A DNA stretch of 64,000 nucleotides from Nemopilema nomurai (taxonomy: Eukaryota; Cnidaria; Scyphozoa; Rhizostomeae; Rhizostomatidae), in assembly GCA_003864495.1 (NCBI GenBank), contig ML133439.1:158993-222992 (forward strand), given 5' to 3'. The translations under genes were made by a program, and so were the position numbers. The first letter of the stretch is position 1, and each line of letters begins with the position of its first letter. The notes beneath the pieces were generated by a model. The model did not search any database. It saw only the letters and a program-made list of their open reading frames with translations, and was not told where the DNA came from. This document shows, in pieces, positions 22,181 to 34,734 of this stretch.

Positions 22181-23751
22181 TGTCCCTTGCTCTTGAAAAA
22201 GCTTGTATAATTTCTTATGATAAGAGAATTTTCCAGGGAACATATTACTTCACTTAGAGCAAATCAGTTTCAACTTTGCAGCAACCACACCTTGCTTTCT
22301 AACCTTGTGTGACCCGCAAAACATGAAGCATAAGACAAACAACTTGCTTACCCTGATGTTCTTTGACTTCTGTGAGGTTACCCCCTAAGACGCTGAACAT
22401 TTCCAGTGGCTTCTCTGTATTTGCATTTCAAAAAACATTAAGATTTGGAAAGCACCAATTTTACACACGCCGATGCCAGACTAAATGCTAATCTAATCAT
22501 GGCATAAATGTAACTAAAATGCAGACATCGATAAAGAATCCAGCCATTCATAAAACAACGCACAAAGATTGTTTGTTACACACCAAGCCAATAGAATTCA
22601 AATGTTTAGAAGGACCTATGGTAAACATAAGAAGAAATGCAGCAAATATCATTGAGAAAAACTGTCTTTACGAGTTGCGAATTGTATTAGGGTGACTATA
22701 CATTATGCTAGTTCATTCTCGCATCGTGTCTTTGTAGTTGGTAAATAGAGTCTAGCTTAAGCATATGGAGATATCAAGATATGATAATCCTCTAGCAAAA
22801 AAGCATGAGCAGCAACAGCAACATTACAAAATAACGTCACAATAGCGCACATGCGAGAAACAAAGAAGAAAAGCCTTAGACCTGATATTTATTTAAGTAT
22901 TTAAACCTGATAACATAGAATGCATCTAATAAAAACGTACAAGATATTAGCCGAGGTTTGAAAAGAATTCATTGAATAGAAGATTATGAACGTCAACAAT
23001 GATTATTCTGAAACATATTTTTTTCCAAGTGATTCATAATCATTATACCTTTATTATAAAAATTGCAATGGAAACAAATATTAATGATTATTGACTAAAT
23101 TCAGTCATACGAATCCTTTGCCACAGATAGTCCATTGTAATCACATTTAATGAATAATACATGGATGAAACTGATAAACACAATCATTTGAATTTAAAGC
23201 AAATCAACTTCTGAAAATTTTAAATACAGATAATGCAAAAATATTATTGATGTGCACATTCAATAAATTAATCAAGTGTATCTTTGTTATTGTTCGTTAT
23301 AACGTGAGTCAAAACAAAAACGAAACTTATATGTCAGACAACCTCAGAAGCTCTCTCGCTCACTTGAGATATGCTTTGTATTTCTATCATAGCACCAACT
23401 GGCGATAAACATGCGCTTCAACCGAAATCGATAACGTACTCTTGTCGTAATAACAGTTAAATTTACAGTACAAGCTCAAAATTATACCAAGTGATGTTAA
23501 ATTCCCATAAAAGATTTACATGAAATATATGCTAAGATCAAGCACAATGTACTGATACATGACAAATACATGTTTTAAAAGCTAGCACATATTGTTAGAC
23601 ACATATTCTGGAGAGTCTTTTGAATCTACTTATCAAAGCAAAAAATCGTGAAAAGCTTTAATATCAGTGTTGATACTATGGTACTTTGCTTCAAGTGTTT
23701 TGGATAACATCATATTGCTTGCTGATTCTCTTCATGCCAACGTTTGAAATT

Positions 23752-24041
23752 CTAGCAAACTTCGTAGTATTGAGATCCTTCACTTGAAACGAAGTCATTG
23801 GGAAACGTCTTCATGTTGTTTTTGCTGATTTCACAAACGAGCGATGCGCTTTCAGTTGTCTTTATGTTAATAGAAGCACATTTACACCCACTGCCTTTGA
23901 GGGAGCATTGCCTGCAAATTTGGAAGCAATCCTCGACGGAGCGGACGGCAGCCCTCTTTGACACGTGCCGCAACAACGCCTTGTTTCTGAATTTCATATT
24001 GGTTACAAAAGCTGTAGGGGTCTCCAAAGTAAAACTGTTTG
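23752..24041 (-). CDS. Gene 2a terminal exon: PAN/apple-like domain
   Basis: 290 nt: acceptor tttgttcctag, phase 1, own stop codon. It reads NSFTLETPTAF, then VRSVEDCFQICRQCSLKGSG, CKCASINIKTTESASLVCEI and YYEVC at the end. Seven cysteines and the Ser-Val-Glu-Asp-Cys-x-x-x-Cys helix fit a PAN domain. The phase matches the FN3e donor, so the domain can end the FN3 protein. Reading on upstream gives a hydrophobic leader-like stretch, so a stand-alone secreted product is the alternative. The protein is identical to that at 1645-1934. Confidence 0.65.
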
Positions 24042-27000
24042 CTAGGAACAAAACAGATAGTTTGAAAATAATCAGATAATTGTGAGTAATCTTCAGTACG
24101 AAGTTCGAAAATTGTTCCCACATAAAAATTAGCTTTCACAATACCAATATTTGGATATTAGCCCATCGCACACTAGAAATAATATTATCATCATGTTTAT
24201 TTCTTATTAATATATTTTCTTCCAATGTGCAAAAAAATTTCACATCTAAAGAAATTGGTTACAAGATAGCATTTTTGTAATTCAGCTTCTTTTTGGTACA
24301 CCTATTTAATGCAATATTGCACCTTAACACACATTTGGTCTTGCTCTATCGATAAAAGAGAAGCGCAAAATATGTGCTTCAAACCGTATACGAAAACGAT
24401 TATTCACAACACTAAGATCGTTTTCTGAAAGCTTAGAAAAGGTCCATTCACCGTCCACAACCTCCTGTTATCGTAAATAGAATGTAAATCATAATTAAGA
24501 CAGGAATTGATGCCACAAATATTTTCTCCAAGACTCTAAATTTAAATTCCAAATGCATTTCCAGAGGATTTCAGATATAAATGAAGATTTTTTCTACCAT
24601 CTTCATATGCTTTGTATCTATCTTGTTAATGTTTTATATACTACGAAGTTCATCAAATATCTATCTTACATGAGAAATCTAAAATATCAAAAGATGGTTC
24701 GCAATTCACCGTAGAATAATCGAAAAAGGTACTATATTATGAATTCATTAAAAAAGAAGAGAACCCCAGTGTAATATACCCTTCAATTTGCTGCAATTTG
24801 CAACCGAATTCTATTGAATATCGATGTGAAATGCAACTAAGAATTTCATAGCATGTCCTTTGTATTCTGTTCTACGAGAACAGCCTCTTTAAGCCTAATT
24901 GCAGGGGACCTTGGTCGATATATTGTTCAAGCCCCATCCATCTAAATCATTTCCAATGCTGCTCACTTTTCTTCAAAGCCAGTCACCTTTTGTCGATCCT
25001 TAAAGGCCCATATCAATGACGGATCACGGTTTGGGCCACATTCGAAGGAGTTACCTTGGTTTTAAATGCACTTGTACCAATACTTCGAAATGTCAATTTT
25101 TTCTGATGAAATCATTACCGTATGCATCTGTCCTTATGTAAACAGCTTCACTGAATGGTCCTGTTCCGTGATTTGTCACTCCCGCAACTTTCACCGCGTA
25201 TAAGGTGTAGTACTGTAGGTCACCTATCTCAACTCTGAAGTCTGACGAACTCACATTGGTGGATTTCCAGTCCTCGCCAGAATCCTTCTTTCTGTATGTT
25301 ATTTTGTATTGGCTGATGATTCCGTTGCGACCCTGTGCTGGAATGGCACCCCACGTGGCGTAAATCTTAGTTGCACTCACGAACCCGCCTCCTACTCCAG
25401 TCGGCGCCTCCGAAGGAACTGTAAAATGTTTAAGCGAATAATGAATATTTTTGCATTTCTGATCGAGGCAAACTTGGACAGTCAGTTATCGAATTTATGT
25501 TCAGAAATTGATGGACAGCAGAAATCGGGGAAACCGATAATTTTTCACAATTAGACCTAACTGGACAATGCAGAACTAACGATTTTCGTTGCATATTTTA
25601 GCAAGACAAGAGTGAAAATGTAATCAATTTAGCCGAAATTGCAATAAAGCAAAAATAACCTTTTTTACATTCAAGCGGTGGATTCTGGTATGAAATAAGT
25701 AAAAACAGCAGTGGAAAAATGTGAAGTAAGTAGAAGTTTTAATTTTATCAATGGGTCTCTACCATCCTCAATGGTTCGCTCTGTGATAGTGGAAGAAAAG
25801 ATTCCAACTCCTTTTCCAGTGACACCGGCAATACTCATGTCATACTCGATATATTTGTCGAGCCCTGAAAGCAATGTAGCCTGGCTCGTACGACGTCTTC
25901 AGATCGTCGCCTTTGTCCTTTCGTTGGTACTGACATATGTATTATTACTGCAGAACATTTCAAAAAGGTGACGTGTCAAAGGTCATGAGGCACTATGAAG
26001 CCTACACAGACCACAAGCCACAAAATGACTCGACTTACTGTCTTCATCTGTTCTTACAAGCGTCGCATTGCTTTTTGGTCCTTCTCCAATGCTTGTGAGT
26101 GCACTCACTTGGATGTAGTAAATCCCCCACACGTCCAGGTCATTAATTGTAATGGACCGATCTGTCAATGAATATACACGTGCATTCTTCATGCTCTCGA
26201 TCTTCGACATGTAGACTTTGTATCCAGTTATGACACCATTTTTGTCCCAGTATGAGACATCGTCCCATGTAATGCGTATGCTCGTCGAGCTAATATTTCC
26301 AGCAATGATATTCATCGGTGGTGCGCTTGGAGCTACAACAGAAATGGTCCACAATTACAATCAATTTTAAAAGTATATGATAAAAAAGACGAAGGAAAAT
26401 ACTCTGTATAATGAAACAATGGTCAGGTATGAACTCGTGCCAGCCATTCTGCATAGATTGATACAATCACAAGAATAGATTGCAAAATATTGTTGGCTCA
26501 TTTGATGCGATCTATACAAGAAAGTAGATAATGCCCAAAAGTGTCAAGAGTCAAGCTAGTCGATTCAAGAGGCCTCGCTTCGAACAACGCTATGGTCATT
26601 CTAGTAATATCGTTTGCCAATCTCTATGTAAAATCTGTAATGTTCGCAATTTTGTGGATGTGATCACCTTCCAAAGATTTACAATTCATGTAATGCTACT
26701 TCGTTATTTGTTTGAGCCAGTCATTCTTGCTGTTCTTCATTTGGTGCATTCCAACATTTCGTTGGTACATTTTGTAAACATATCAAAGGAATCTTTTCCG
26801 TGTAGATTGGAACGTACAATTAGGAGTTGAGAAACATTTAGCTTCCCACCTTTCCGCTAGCCTTTTCCAAAGACGTTTGTTGTCAGAATTACTCTAGTGC
26901 TGGAATGAGATGCCTAAAGTGGAGATTAAGAAACCATACTTACAATCTTCGTTGGTAGTAACCGTTGAGGGCTGGCTGAATACCCCACTTCCCTTGCTTG

Positions 27001-30000
27001 TTTTCGCGGCCACAATTATTTCATATGTTGTATATTCCTCTAGGTTTATTGGATTAAATTCTCTAGTACTAGGTGAGTCGATTTGAAATGACGTCCAGTT
27101 CTTGGGAATGGGGTTTTGTATTCTGTATTTCACTTCAAAACCAGTACATATTCCGTTGAGCAGAGCGGGATCTAGAAGAGCATTCCATGCTGCTCTCACA
27201 GATTTGGAAGAAAGAGACCTCACAAAGATGTTTGGTGGTGGTACTTCAGGTACTGTTGGCAAAAAATGAATACTGGCAGTCAAGCTACGTATTACTTCAG
27301 AGAATTAAGATGAGATGGGAAGGAAACTGCAATATGGTTAGGTTACATAGCATTATGCAGCAGATATTTCACTTTACGGGCAATGTTAAAGTATCAACTT
27401 ATGACCAGATCAAAGATTTTGGGACTGCGTTTATATGAGATCCTTGCTAAAACCCCAATCTTGGTTGAAGTTCACACCGAATGAAGCGAAAGCTTCCAGA
27501 GCTGTTGCACAAAAAACCAGGGTTGAACTTCATACCAGGAAAAATTGATATAGCGTTTGAACCTCAAATTCTCGATGAAACACAGCTTGAAAAGTGTGAA
27601 AATTTTTTATCAAAATCATGACATTTTTCGATTCGAGTCAAATAGAAATAAAAACGTTATTTTGTATGATATTTGATGTTGTACCATCCCTCATAATTTT
27701 TTCGTCGCTATTTTGAAAGGTTAGTAGTCAATAATGAAGAAAACATTTTTGTACGAAATGCAAAAGAATATTCCGTTCGTAGTTTGAATTCATACTTGAA
27801 TGAATCCGTTCTTTCACCCTCTACCAAGACCTCATCAAGGGCTTCGTCTTTTTAACCGGTCGTTGCTTAGAACCTTTATGCAAGCAAAGCGCTTGGCCCT
27901 GAAGGAAAGCTCTCCCAACTTTTAACAGTGCAGGACTAATCAAACCTTTAGGAAGAAATCAATAGAACTAAAACTCATATTTTTCATGGAAAACCAGAGT
28001 GATTTTACCAACCATTTTCGTCAGTTCTCAGTTGCGATGAATTTGTTATGATGTTGTACGTGACGGTTCCGTTGATCGCTCCGTAGTAGTGAGCGTAGAA
28101 TGAATACACCGTGTAGTTCTTCAAGCCAGTAAAAGTGTGTACATGCGGCAATGGTCCAGTAAACGCTTGCTTCTGTACAACGGCGCTTGCTCCAGCACTC
28201 GTTTCAAATGCGAGAATCTCAAATTGCCCAGTCGGAGACCATCCGTCCTCTGCAGGCAGGAAAGGCTCCACCGTAAGGGTCGCTGATATCGCAGAGGAGT
28301 TCAACATTGTAGGCGTTGGGGGCGGCAATTGATACTCTGCATGAGAGAAAAGTTCAGAATTTTGTGAAATACTGTCAAAATTATAAAGAAAAAGTCAATT
28401 GCAAGCGTGGCTTGATGGAATCTGTTTCTAACAATTACCAACGTGGAAGTAGAAAGTGTTGATGTAGAAAGTTGTAACTCATCACTGATGTTGTATCAAT
28501 TGAAAATTATGAATCAGAACACAGCTATAATTAGTGTCATTAGGGTTATAAATTCAACGCCTTCTTAAGGGGTAGACCATGCTGATTCAAAGTCTTCTAT
28601 TGATAGACGTTTCCACAGCATGTTGCGAGGCATAAGATGACGGATCAGAGGCACTTTGGTACTGACGCTTGGCTTTCCTAACATCAGCATCTGATGTTTA
28701 ATAATCAAAACTAAAGATGAATGAACGCGTTCAACTCTGTTAAGATAGTTAAGAGCTTACCGACGAAGATGTTTTTCAGGTTCCCATCCCATGATGAACT
28801 GAAGGCATTTGTTCCCTTGCTAAATTCAAGGGTCAACCAGTCTGTTACGACACCTTCGACCCTCACAGCGTCCACATGGTACCAAATAGAGTGGTTAAAA
28901 AAGCCCCCATCAAACAACGTTGGAGAATCACTACGAAAAAGGAATGTAGTGCAAAGAATGTTTTTGTCAAACAGTAACTTGCTCAGTGGTTTCCCATTTG
29001 TTCCAATGCTCGCTGGGGCTTAAAGCCATAGCATTATTTAGGAACCAAAGCTAATATAATAATAGTAACAATAGTAATAATAATATATTCATCATCAGCA
29101 TCATCATCATCATCCACGATTGAGAGTTACTGGCTAATTGTTTTGATGCAGCGGTGATACAATCTACTCACGTTAGTTTGGCTGTTTGATGTAGCGTGGT
29201 AGAGTTGCTCTTGGAAATTCTCAGCTCAGCAATTTCATTTGCATGAAATCTAAAGTTGTATTGAGCACTTTCAGGTAAACGAAGATAGCCAGTAAACTTC
29301 ATTGCATAGTTATCTCCCGAATCCGTCTTTTCCTCAACTAAGGAGGGCAGACACGTGAAATATGACGGCCTGCTGGGAAACTTATCTGCATTGTCCTGGT
29401 AAAACCTTTTCATCCTTACGTCAGAATAAGTGAATGTAATGCCGTTGTACCGTCGCCCAAGCAAACCTTGCCAGCTATACATCGCTAGAACGTTAAAAGC
29501 AGTTCAATCGTGAGCTGATGAGCATAGGTGCAATCATAGTCAATAGAAAAACACTGGTCTGGAAAGCCGGCAAACATCAAAAGAATATCTTATTGTTAGG
29601 ATTTTTGAAAGTCACGTGACATTATCCGTGCACACTGCTAATGTATCTAGCATTCGATTTGATGCTAATAGCCTAGTTAAATTTGTGATTTTCCTATAGT
29701 ATACCTTTTTCATAAACATTTACTCGATCGTTGAAAGATCGATCGCGAGAGACCCTTGAAGCCAGCGGTTAGAAGCCTAGGCCTGTCTATTTTATCATGA
29801 GTACATTTTCAGGCCCCAAACAATTTTAAAACTGTAAGCCCACCCCTTTCAATATGAGTTTCGTACCGACGGCACTGCATGAATTTCGTACCGACGGCAC
29901 TCAACAATAAGAAACTCAACAAATCCTCTCACAGTATGTTAAAGAATATTTATCAAATGCAATTTCAAAATTGCAATTTTGTTAATGGTACAAATAATTG

Positions 30001-33000
30001 AATGTAAATGCCTAGCCGATTTTATCACAGCGAATAAATCAAAGCAAATATAACTCTGGGGGCCAAAGATCGATTCTGAGAAAGCTACTCAAGCTAATTG
30101 AAAGATTTGATTTATTGAATATGTGAAACTAGTACAACATTGGAAACTGAATTGGTTCTCGCTGAAACCTTGGGTATCAAGGATTTAGTTTGTCTCAATT
30201 GTACATTTACTTTGATCTTACAAAATCTATTGTATACCGATGTTGATGTCTCCATGCAGAAAGCGTACCAACAATCAGGGTCCGAAATTTGGCCGATAAG
30301 AAAAAAGAAAGCTGAACAACATTGCCGACTTAATGGAATTAATTTTCTGATCTTTCAGGAAAAAATTAAAAAACGGAAGTATTTTCATCAGTGGTAAATT
30401 TTGTTGAGAGAGCAAGCAAGATGGAAAGAATCAACCAGTAGTTGTTAGAAATACGTACGTGACCCTTATCAGTCATTGATCGGTTTAATCTTCTACTTAG
30501 GCTTATCTCATCGTCAAACTCATGTTGCAAACTCTCCTCTAACTCCAGAGCCTCAAGGATTGCGTCCAAATTTTCATCTGATACCTCTGAATTTTCATTA
30601 TGTTGGGAAATTCTACGAGAAGATCTGCGACGTTCGTTGTTTTCTGCCATTATAAAACACTTCCGTGCAAGACTGTGCACGGATATTGTCACGTGACTGG
30701 AGAATTCAACATGCTTTCAAATAATGCGAAAAGCCCATTTGATGTTTGCCGGCCTTCCAGACCAGTGTTTTTCTAGACTATGGTGCAATCCAAAATTTTT
30801 AGAGATATCAAGCATTTTCGAGTAAAAAGCAGAGCTGTCTTCAGAGTCAATATCTAGCAAAGTATTGACATTTTGACAAAAGGACATCACATGTTTCTAA
30901 AAGCATAATGCTGCTCAATGCGTAAATGAAATCAAACTTCATTTTATAATCCAACGAAAAAATTCTGTTATTGAACAAAGAAAGAAGTTTTCAATTTGGG
31001 GAAGAATCAAATTTTTGGGATTCCTGCCAAGAGAGAATGGAAGGTGTAGATGTAAGAGTATGGCTCTATGTAAATGAGATCAAAGTACAAATGACGTACT
31101 CCAACTTCACTGTTTTTCTGCAAATGTCCCCATACTAAGGATATGGTAAACATTAAGAATCACGTCTGAAGCCACAACAGAGTGAGTCAAAGCACTCTAA
31201 CGGGTAGCCACTAGTAGCCAATTGTATTATCGTAGTTAAAAAACAACTTACATTCCCCATCTTAATTGCAGCACCTAAAACGATTTGAAATGACCCAGGT
31301 TAAAAAATGAAGGGTCAAAGGCCACTTACTCTTTGACCTCCACAAATATCGGCTGTCGATTGGCTTGTTCTCTGTGCCGTCTGGGAATTCAACTCCTAAG
31401 GCTGCAAAGTCGCTAGATTGTCCATTTCCATACATGTACAATCTTAGCAAGTACCGGAATCCGGCCATTAGAATCAATGGTGCGGAATATTTCCTGAAAG
31501 AGTTTGAAAAAATTGTTCAAAATCTTTGAAAAAAGCGACTCTGTATTATCGTTTTCCTTACCGTAATGTACATTATATGGAAGTTCAATGCTAAAATTCT
31601 ACATCACTAATTGTGACCAATGCTTGTGTAAGATTGACATATGTCTTTTCTGTGGAAATTCCATCCTTGGAACGTTTTTCTCTCATCTGCTTCGACCAAC
31701 GTAAAATCAATGCTACAGGTATACGGCCTTTTTGAATGAAATTTTCAAATGCTGAAATATAAGAGTGGGTACAAAATAAAGTTGGCTTGTTGGTTAATAT
31801 GATGTCCTGGTAGCAGATTGGAAAGGTCAAGTTCTGCCTAAGTCGGCATCCAATGTGGTCGTAAATTCGAATTACATAAATTCAAAAATCAGGTTTTGCC
31901 AAAGTTTAGGGTTGAGGTTCAGGTCAAGGTACAGTCTTAGCGCCAAGGTTAAAATCCCCAAAGAGAGACCAGAGTGACAACGAGGTCAATTGGGAGCGCT
32001 CCTTGATAAATACTGAATCTTCTTCTTTAATCTTCGCATTATAAATGCTTAATATTTTTCTTCTTCTTTTACGAATCGTTTCGCATTTTTGGACCCAGCT
32101 AATTGTGACAGCTTGTGATATGGACGTTATCACCTTGCACCATGAGTATGAAGGTCGGCATCAGAGGTCGGTAAACTTCGGTTCTCTTTTAATTAACAAC
32201 TCATAGGTTCTCGTTAAATGGTGCTAAGAACTACAAAAGTGCGATAACTTCACTAAAGCATAGAGGGAATTGCTGATACAAAAGCATTAGTTTATCAGTA
32301 GGTCTACCAAACTCAATAAGAGATTCGAACATGGAGGCAACTAAATGTTAGAATAGAAGAATAAAATTTCGGATAAGAACAAAAGGAGAAAGGTAGGTGA
32401 ACGAACTTTAAAGATAGAGCATAAAACGAACCGTAAGGAATCAAGTGCATTGGTTCCATTGCTGTTAAGCATGGTCTAGACACCAGCATAAGAATGGTCT
32501 TCCTAGTTTACAAGATATTATGATGTGTCATCTGTTCATAACGTACGAAGTTGATAGCATCTGTTCGTGTATCAATGCATTTCTTTCTTTCTCTGTATAT
32601 TAAGCTCAAGACATAATCATGTTCGATGAATTTATCCCATTGAAACAGAGTAAACATATATGTAGCCGAGATGTTATTGTTGTAGTCTCATCAAATGCCA
32701 GACTTCAATTCCACAACGAACAACGCAATTAATGGCACTAGATCTCTTCTCAAGTTAAAAGCAGTTTTTTCTACGTTAAAGAGCAACATGAAAATCCGTG
32801 CATACTGAAGTTGTAGACAAAAATTTTCTACTCTTTAAAATTTTTTTATCATATTTGCAAGCAAAATAGGATCTTTACAGTTGATTTTCATACAAGACAA
32901 GTTGCATATACAATTTACCTTGAATTCCAATTCAAGAGTGTTCTACCACTATCTTCCAATATAGTTTTGAATCCAAATGGCAACTCTTCGATTTCTATCT

Positions 33001-33246
33001 TGCAGTTGTTGTCACAGATGACAAAGAATTTGTGACTTCCTGTTTGCAGGGACACAAAATATGCACTGAAGCGGGCGTGTTGATATGATGAAACTATCAA
33101 CTCATTCTTCTCGAATTTATCCAAGTTCTCAGCGCGAGTTGGACAGGTGGGGAAATTCGGTATGTTGCTGAATTTTTGCAAATCAAAAGAACGAGATGTG
33201 AAAATCCACCGCTCTAAGAAAACTCCGCGACCCGGTTGGTACAAAT
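23752..33246 (-). CDS. Gene 2a: PA14/FN3 protein ending in a PAN-like exon
   Basis: The exons run PA14a (two), PA14b (two), FN3a, FN3b, FN3c, an optional truncated FN3d, FN3e and a terminal PAN-like exon. All full exons are frame-intact, and phases chain from the first PA14 exon to the stop if the 5'-truncated FN3d exon is skipped, giving about 829 residues plus a leader. No membrane segment follows, so the product should be secreted or surface-bound through partners. PA14 domains often bind glycans; PAN domains bind proteins or sugars. The signal-peptide exon was not found: the region upstream is rearranged and interrupted by a retrotransposon. This is the best-preserved ectodomain of the three genes. 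Confidence 0.65.
25119..25418 (-). CDS. Gene 2a exon: FN3e, intact form
   Basis: 300 nt, and the only copy of this exon in the window without the one-base deletion. It encodes VPSEAPTGVGGGFVSATKI, RNGIISQYKITYRKKDSGED, then VAGVTNHGTGPFSEAVYIRT. It ends in phase 1 at GTAATG. Confidence 0.82.
25763..25930 (-). pseudogene. Gene 2a: 5'-truncated FN3d exon
   Basis: The 3' part matches FN3d of genes 1 and 3 (LDKYIEYDMSIAGVTGKGVG and the GTAGAG donor), but similarity stops near 25930. The first 125 or so bases of the exon, including its acceptor, are missing. Skipping it leaves the flanking phase-1 exons in frame. Confidence 0.65.
26039..26332 (-). CDS. Gene 2a exon: FN3c
   Basis: 294 nt, intact, phase 1 at both ends. 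It starts APSAPPMNIIAGNISSTSIR, has KNGVITGYKVYMSK and VWGIYYIQVSALTSIGEG. Donor GTAAGT, acceptor ctgttgtag. Confidence 0.83.
26944..27252 (-). CDS. Gene 2a exon: FN3b
   Basis: 309 nt, intact, phase 1 at both ends. FN3 strands include SSKSVRAAWNALLDPALLNG, CTGFEVKYRIQNP and LEEYTTYEIIVAAKTSKGSG. Gene 2b, 1 and 3 have no near-identical copy of this exon in the window. Confidence 0.82.
28013..28336 (-). CDS. Gene 2a exon: FN3a (divergent)
   Basis: 324 nt, phase 1 at both ends, intact. It carries HTFTGLKNYTVYSFYAHYYG and ends LRTDENG, the same layout as FN3a of genes 1 and 3. The donor GTTGGT was chosen because it gives the phase used by all sister exons. Confidence 0.65.
28761..28930 (-). CDS. 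Gene 2a exon: PA14b, second half
   Basis: 170 nt, phase 2 to 1. It encodes FFNHSIWYHVDAVRVEGVVT, DWLTLEFSKGTNAF and WDGNLKNIFVG. The Trp-Tyr-His-Val strand sits where PA14 domains usually read Tyr-Tyr-Pro-Ile. Donor GTAAGC. Confidence 0.65.
29046..29118. repeat. Trinucleotide microsatellites
   Basis: Runs of taa/ata followed by cat/atc units in the PA14b intron of gene 2. Confidence 0.85.
29172..29484 (-). CDS. Gene 2a exon: PA14b, first half
   Basis: 313 nt with cgttctag acceptor and GTGAGT donor. It contains YAMKFTGYLRLPESAQYNFR and FHANEIAELRIS, the PA14 core strands. It has diverged from gene 1 and gene 3 PA14b, showing that this part of gene 2 is an older paralogue. Confidence 0.7.
29536..30781. 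mobile_element. 1.25-kb DNA transposon with 9-base target duplication
   Basis: The ends are inverted repeats containing agaaaaacactggtctggaa and gccggcaaacatcaaa, about 45 bases long. Both sides are flanked by the direct repeat ggtgcaatc (29527-29535 and 30782-30790). A 9-base duplication fits Mutator-like or Merlin-like elements, but I cannot place the family. It lies in the intron between PA14a and PA14b of gene 2. Confidence 0.75.
30463..30652 (-). CDS. Coding exon inside the 1.25-kb element
   Basis: ATG at 30652 opens MAENNERRRSSRRISQHNEN, followed by ENLDAILEALELEESLQHEF and RRLNRSMTDKGHV, with a donor (CAC, then GTACGT). The charged, disordered lead looks like the N-terminus of an element-encoded or captured protein. 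No later exon was found inside the element. Confidence 0.45.
31330..31493 (-). CDS. Gene 2a exon: PA14a, second half
   Basis: 164 nt, in frame with the preceding exon. It encodes FRYLLRLYMYGNGQSSDFAA and LGVEFPDGTENKPIDSRYLW, ending at a GTAAGT donor. The Arg-Leu-Tyr strand and the Pro-Asp-Gly-Thr turn are as in PA14 C-terminal halves. Confidence 0.7.
32919..33246 (-). CDS. Gene 2a exon: PA14a, first half
   Basis: 328 nt, the same length and phase as gene 1 exon 2. It starts DLYQPGRGVFLERWIFTSRS and contains FSAYFVSLQTGSHKFFVICD. The acceptor is ctcttttcag and the donor GTAAAT. Decayed copies of this exon lie near 10930-11092, 34735-34883 and 63590-63747. Confidence 0.7.
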
Positions 33247-34734
33247 CTGAAAAGAGATTTATCGGTGTTAAGTGAGCGTGCTATAAGCTGTAAAATTGTA
33301 GAGAGTGAAAGGTATTAATTGAATTTGTAAAAATTGCTCGCAGAATTCATTGCTGATTTCTAAAACATATCATAATCAGTTTGGCATATGGTTGTATTTT
33401 ATGAGTTTTCTTTTACTAAAGATTCAGAACGTAAGGGCTTGATCAGACGCCTTATCAAGCTTACTTTTGAGATGGGACACATATTTGAAAATGTGCCATT
33501 AGTAGAGGATGGTCCAGATATGTTGGAGTTATTAAGGAGCTGGACAAAAGATGCCATTAAAAGGAGATGGAGGCAGATTTAATGACAATGTGCCATTTAG
33601 AAGAGAAAACCTGCCATTCATGGGTCTCATATGACAAAAAAGTATACATTTTCAAGTGCTGGGAAGAGGAATGCAGTTACAAAACATTGGTTAAATTTGA
33701 ACATACTTGATGTAGAGCAACCGGAATGTGTTATAATTGAGAAGACAACAGCAAGAAGCAGGAGGGTAGGCATTGTCTTTCAGGAGCTTCCTCCAATCTA
33801 CCATTTGAGGTTGGTGCAGAATCTTAAAGCAAAGAAAACGTCATCAAAAGTCACAACATCATGGGCATGGTTTTGAAAGATTTTTGAAACATTTCTAGAT
33901 CCAGCACGGCAACTCTGGAAACAGAAAAATGGTTTTAGTCAGCATACCCAGGTGCAATAATCATGCATTAATAGCCTAATCTCTATTCATGCAAGGAAGG
34001 AAGAAGTTTCTAGACAGTTGCCGTTTTGCAACGGGAAACCAACAGACCAACAACTTGAAATAAACAATAATATTCTGTATAGTTTAATACCTTTTATTGA
34101 AATCATTATTTCCAACATTATTTAAAATGCACTACCGGAAAGCCTTTTTTGATGGGCCTTCTATTTGATCTGTCGCAAGTTGGACACATGCAAATAGCTT
34201 TGCCTTTTTTAATATTCACTATAATGATCTTTAGAATAAAGTGACAAACAAAACTCTGTATTCAAGTCCGGGTATGTAAAATGCAAAGTTGGTGTGCACA
34301 TGCTGGTAACAAGAAGCGACGTAATGCGCACAGATTGTTTATTACACACAAAGCCAATAGGCTTCAACGAAATGTAATTGGCTAGCTGGTCAATATGGTG
34401 ACATGGTGGCAGATTTGAAGACTCAAATTCTGTCTAAGTCGTCATACAATGTGGTCGTAAATTCCAATTACATAATATTAAAAATCAGGTTTTGCACAAG
34501 TTTAGGTCCAGGTCCAGCCTCCTCGTCAAGGGTTGAAATGCCCAGAGTGAGACGAGAGTGACATCGAACTATAAGAAAAAACTGTTGCTCATTTCCTAAT
34601 CACTAATCGCATCATTGCATATAAATATGTTCTCTAGTGAGAAATGTTGTTGCTTATAGAATCGGTTTGAGACTTACAGCGAGCTCAATTAGAAGCGCTA
34701 CTAGAACGAACCGTAAGGAATCAATTGAATTGGT
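33247..34734. other. Rearranged upstream region of gene 2a
   Basis: 33,250-33,990 resembles 11,100-11,600, and 34,090-34,880 resembles 10,300-11,090, so the order differs from gene 3. The part of the gene 3 flank that holds the signal-peptide exon has no counterpart here. Confidence 0.6.
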
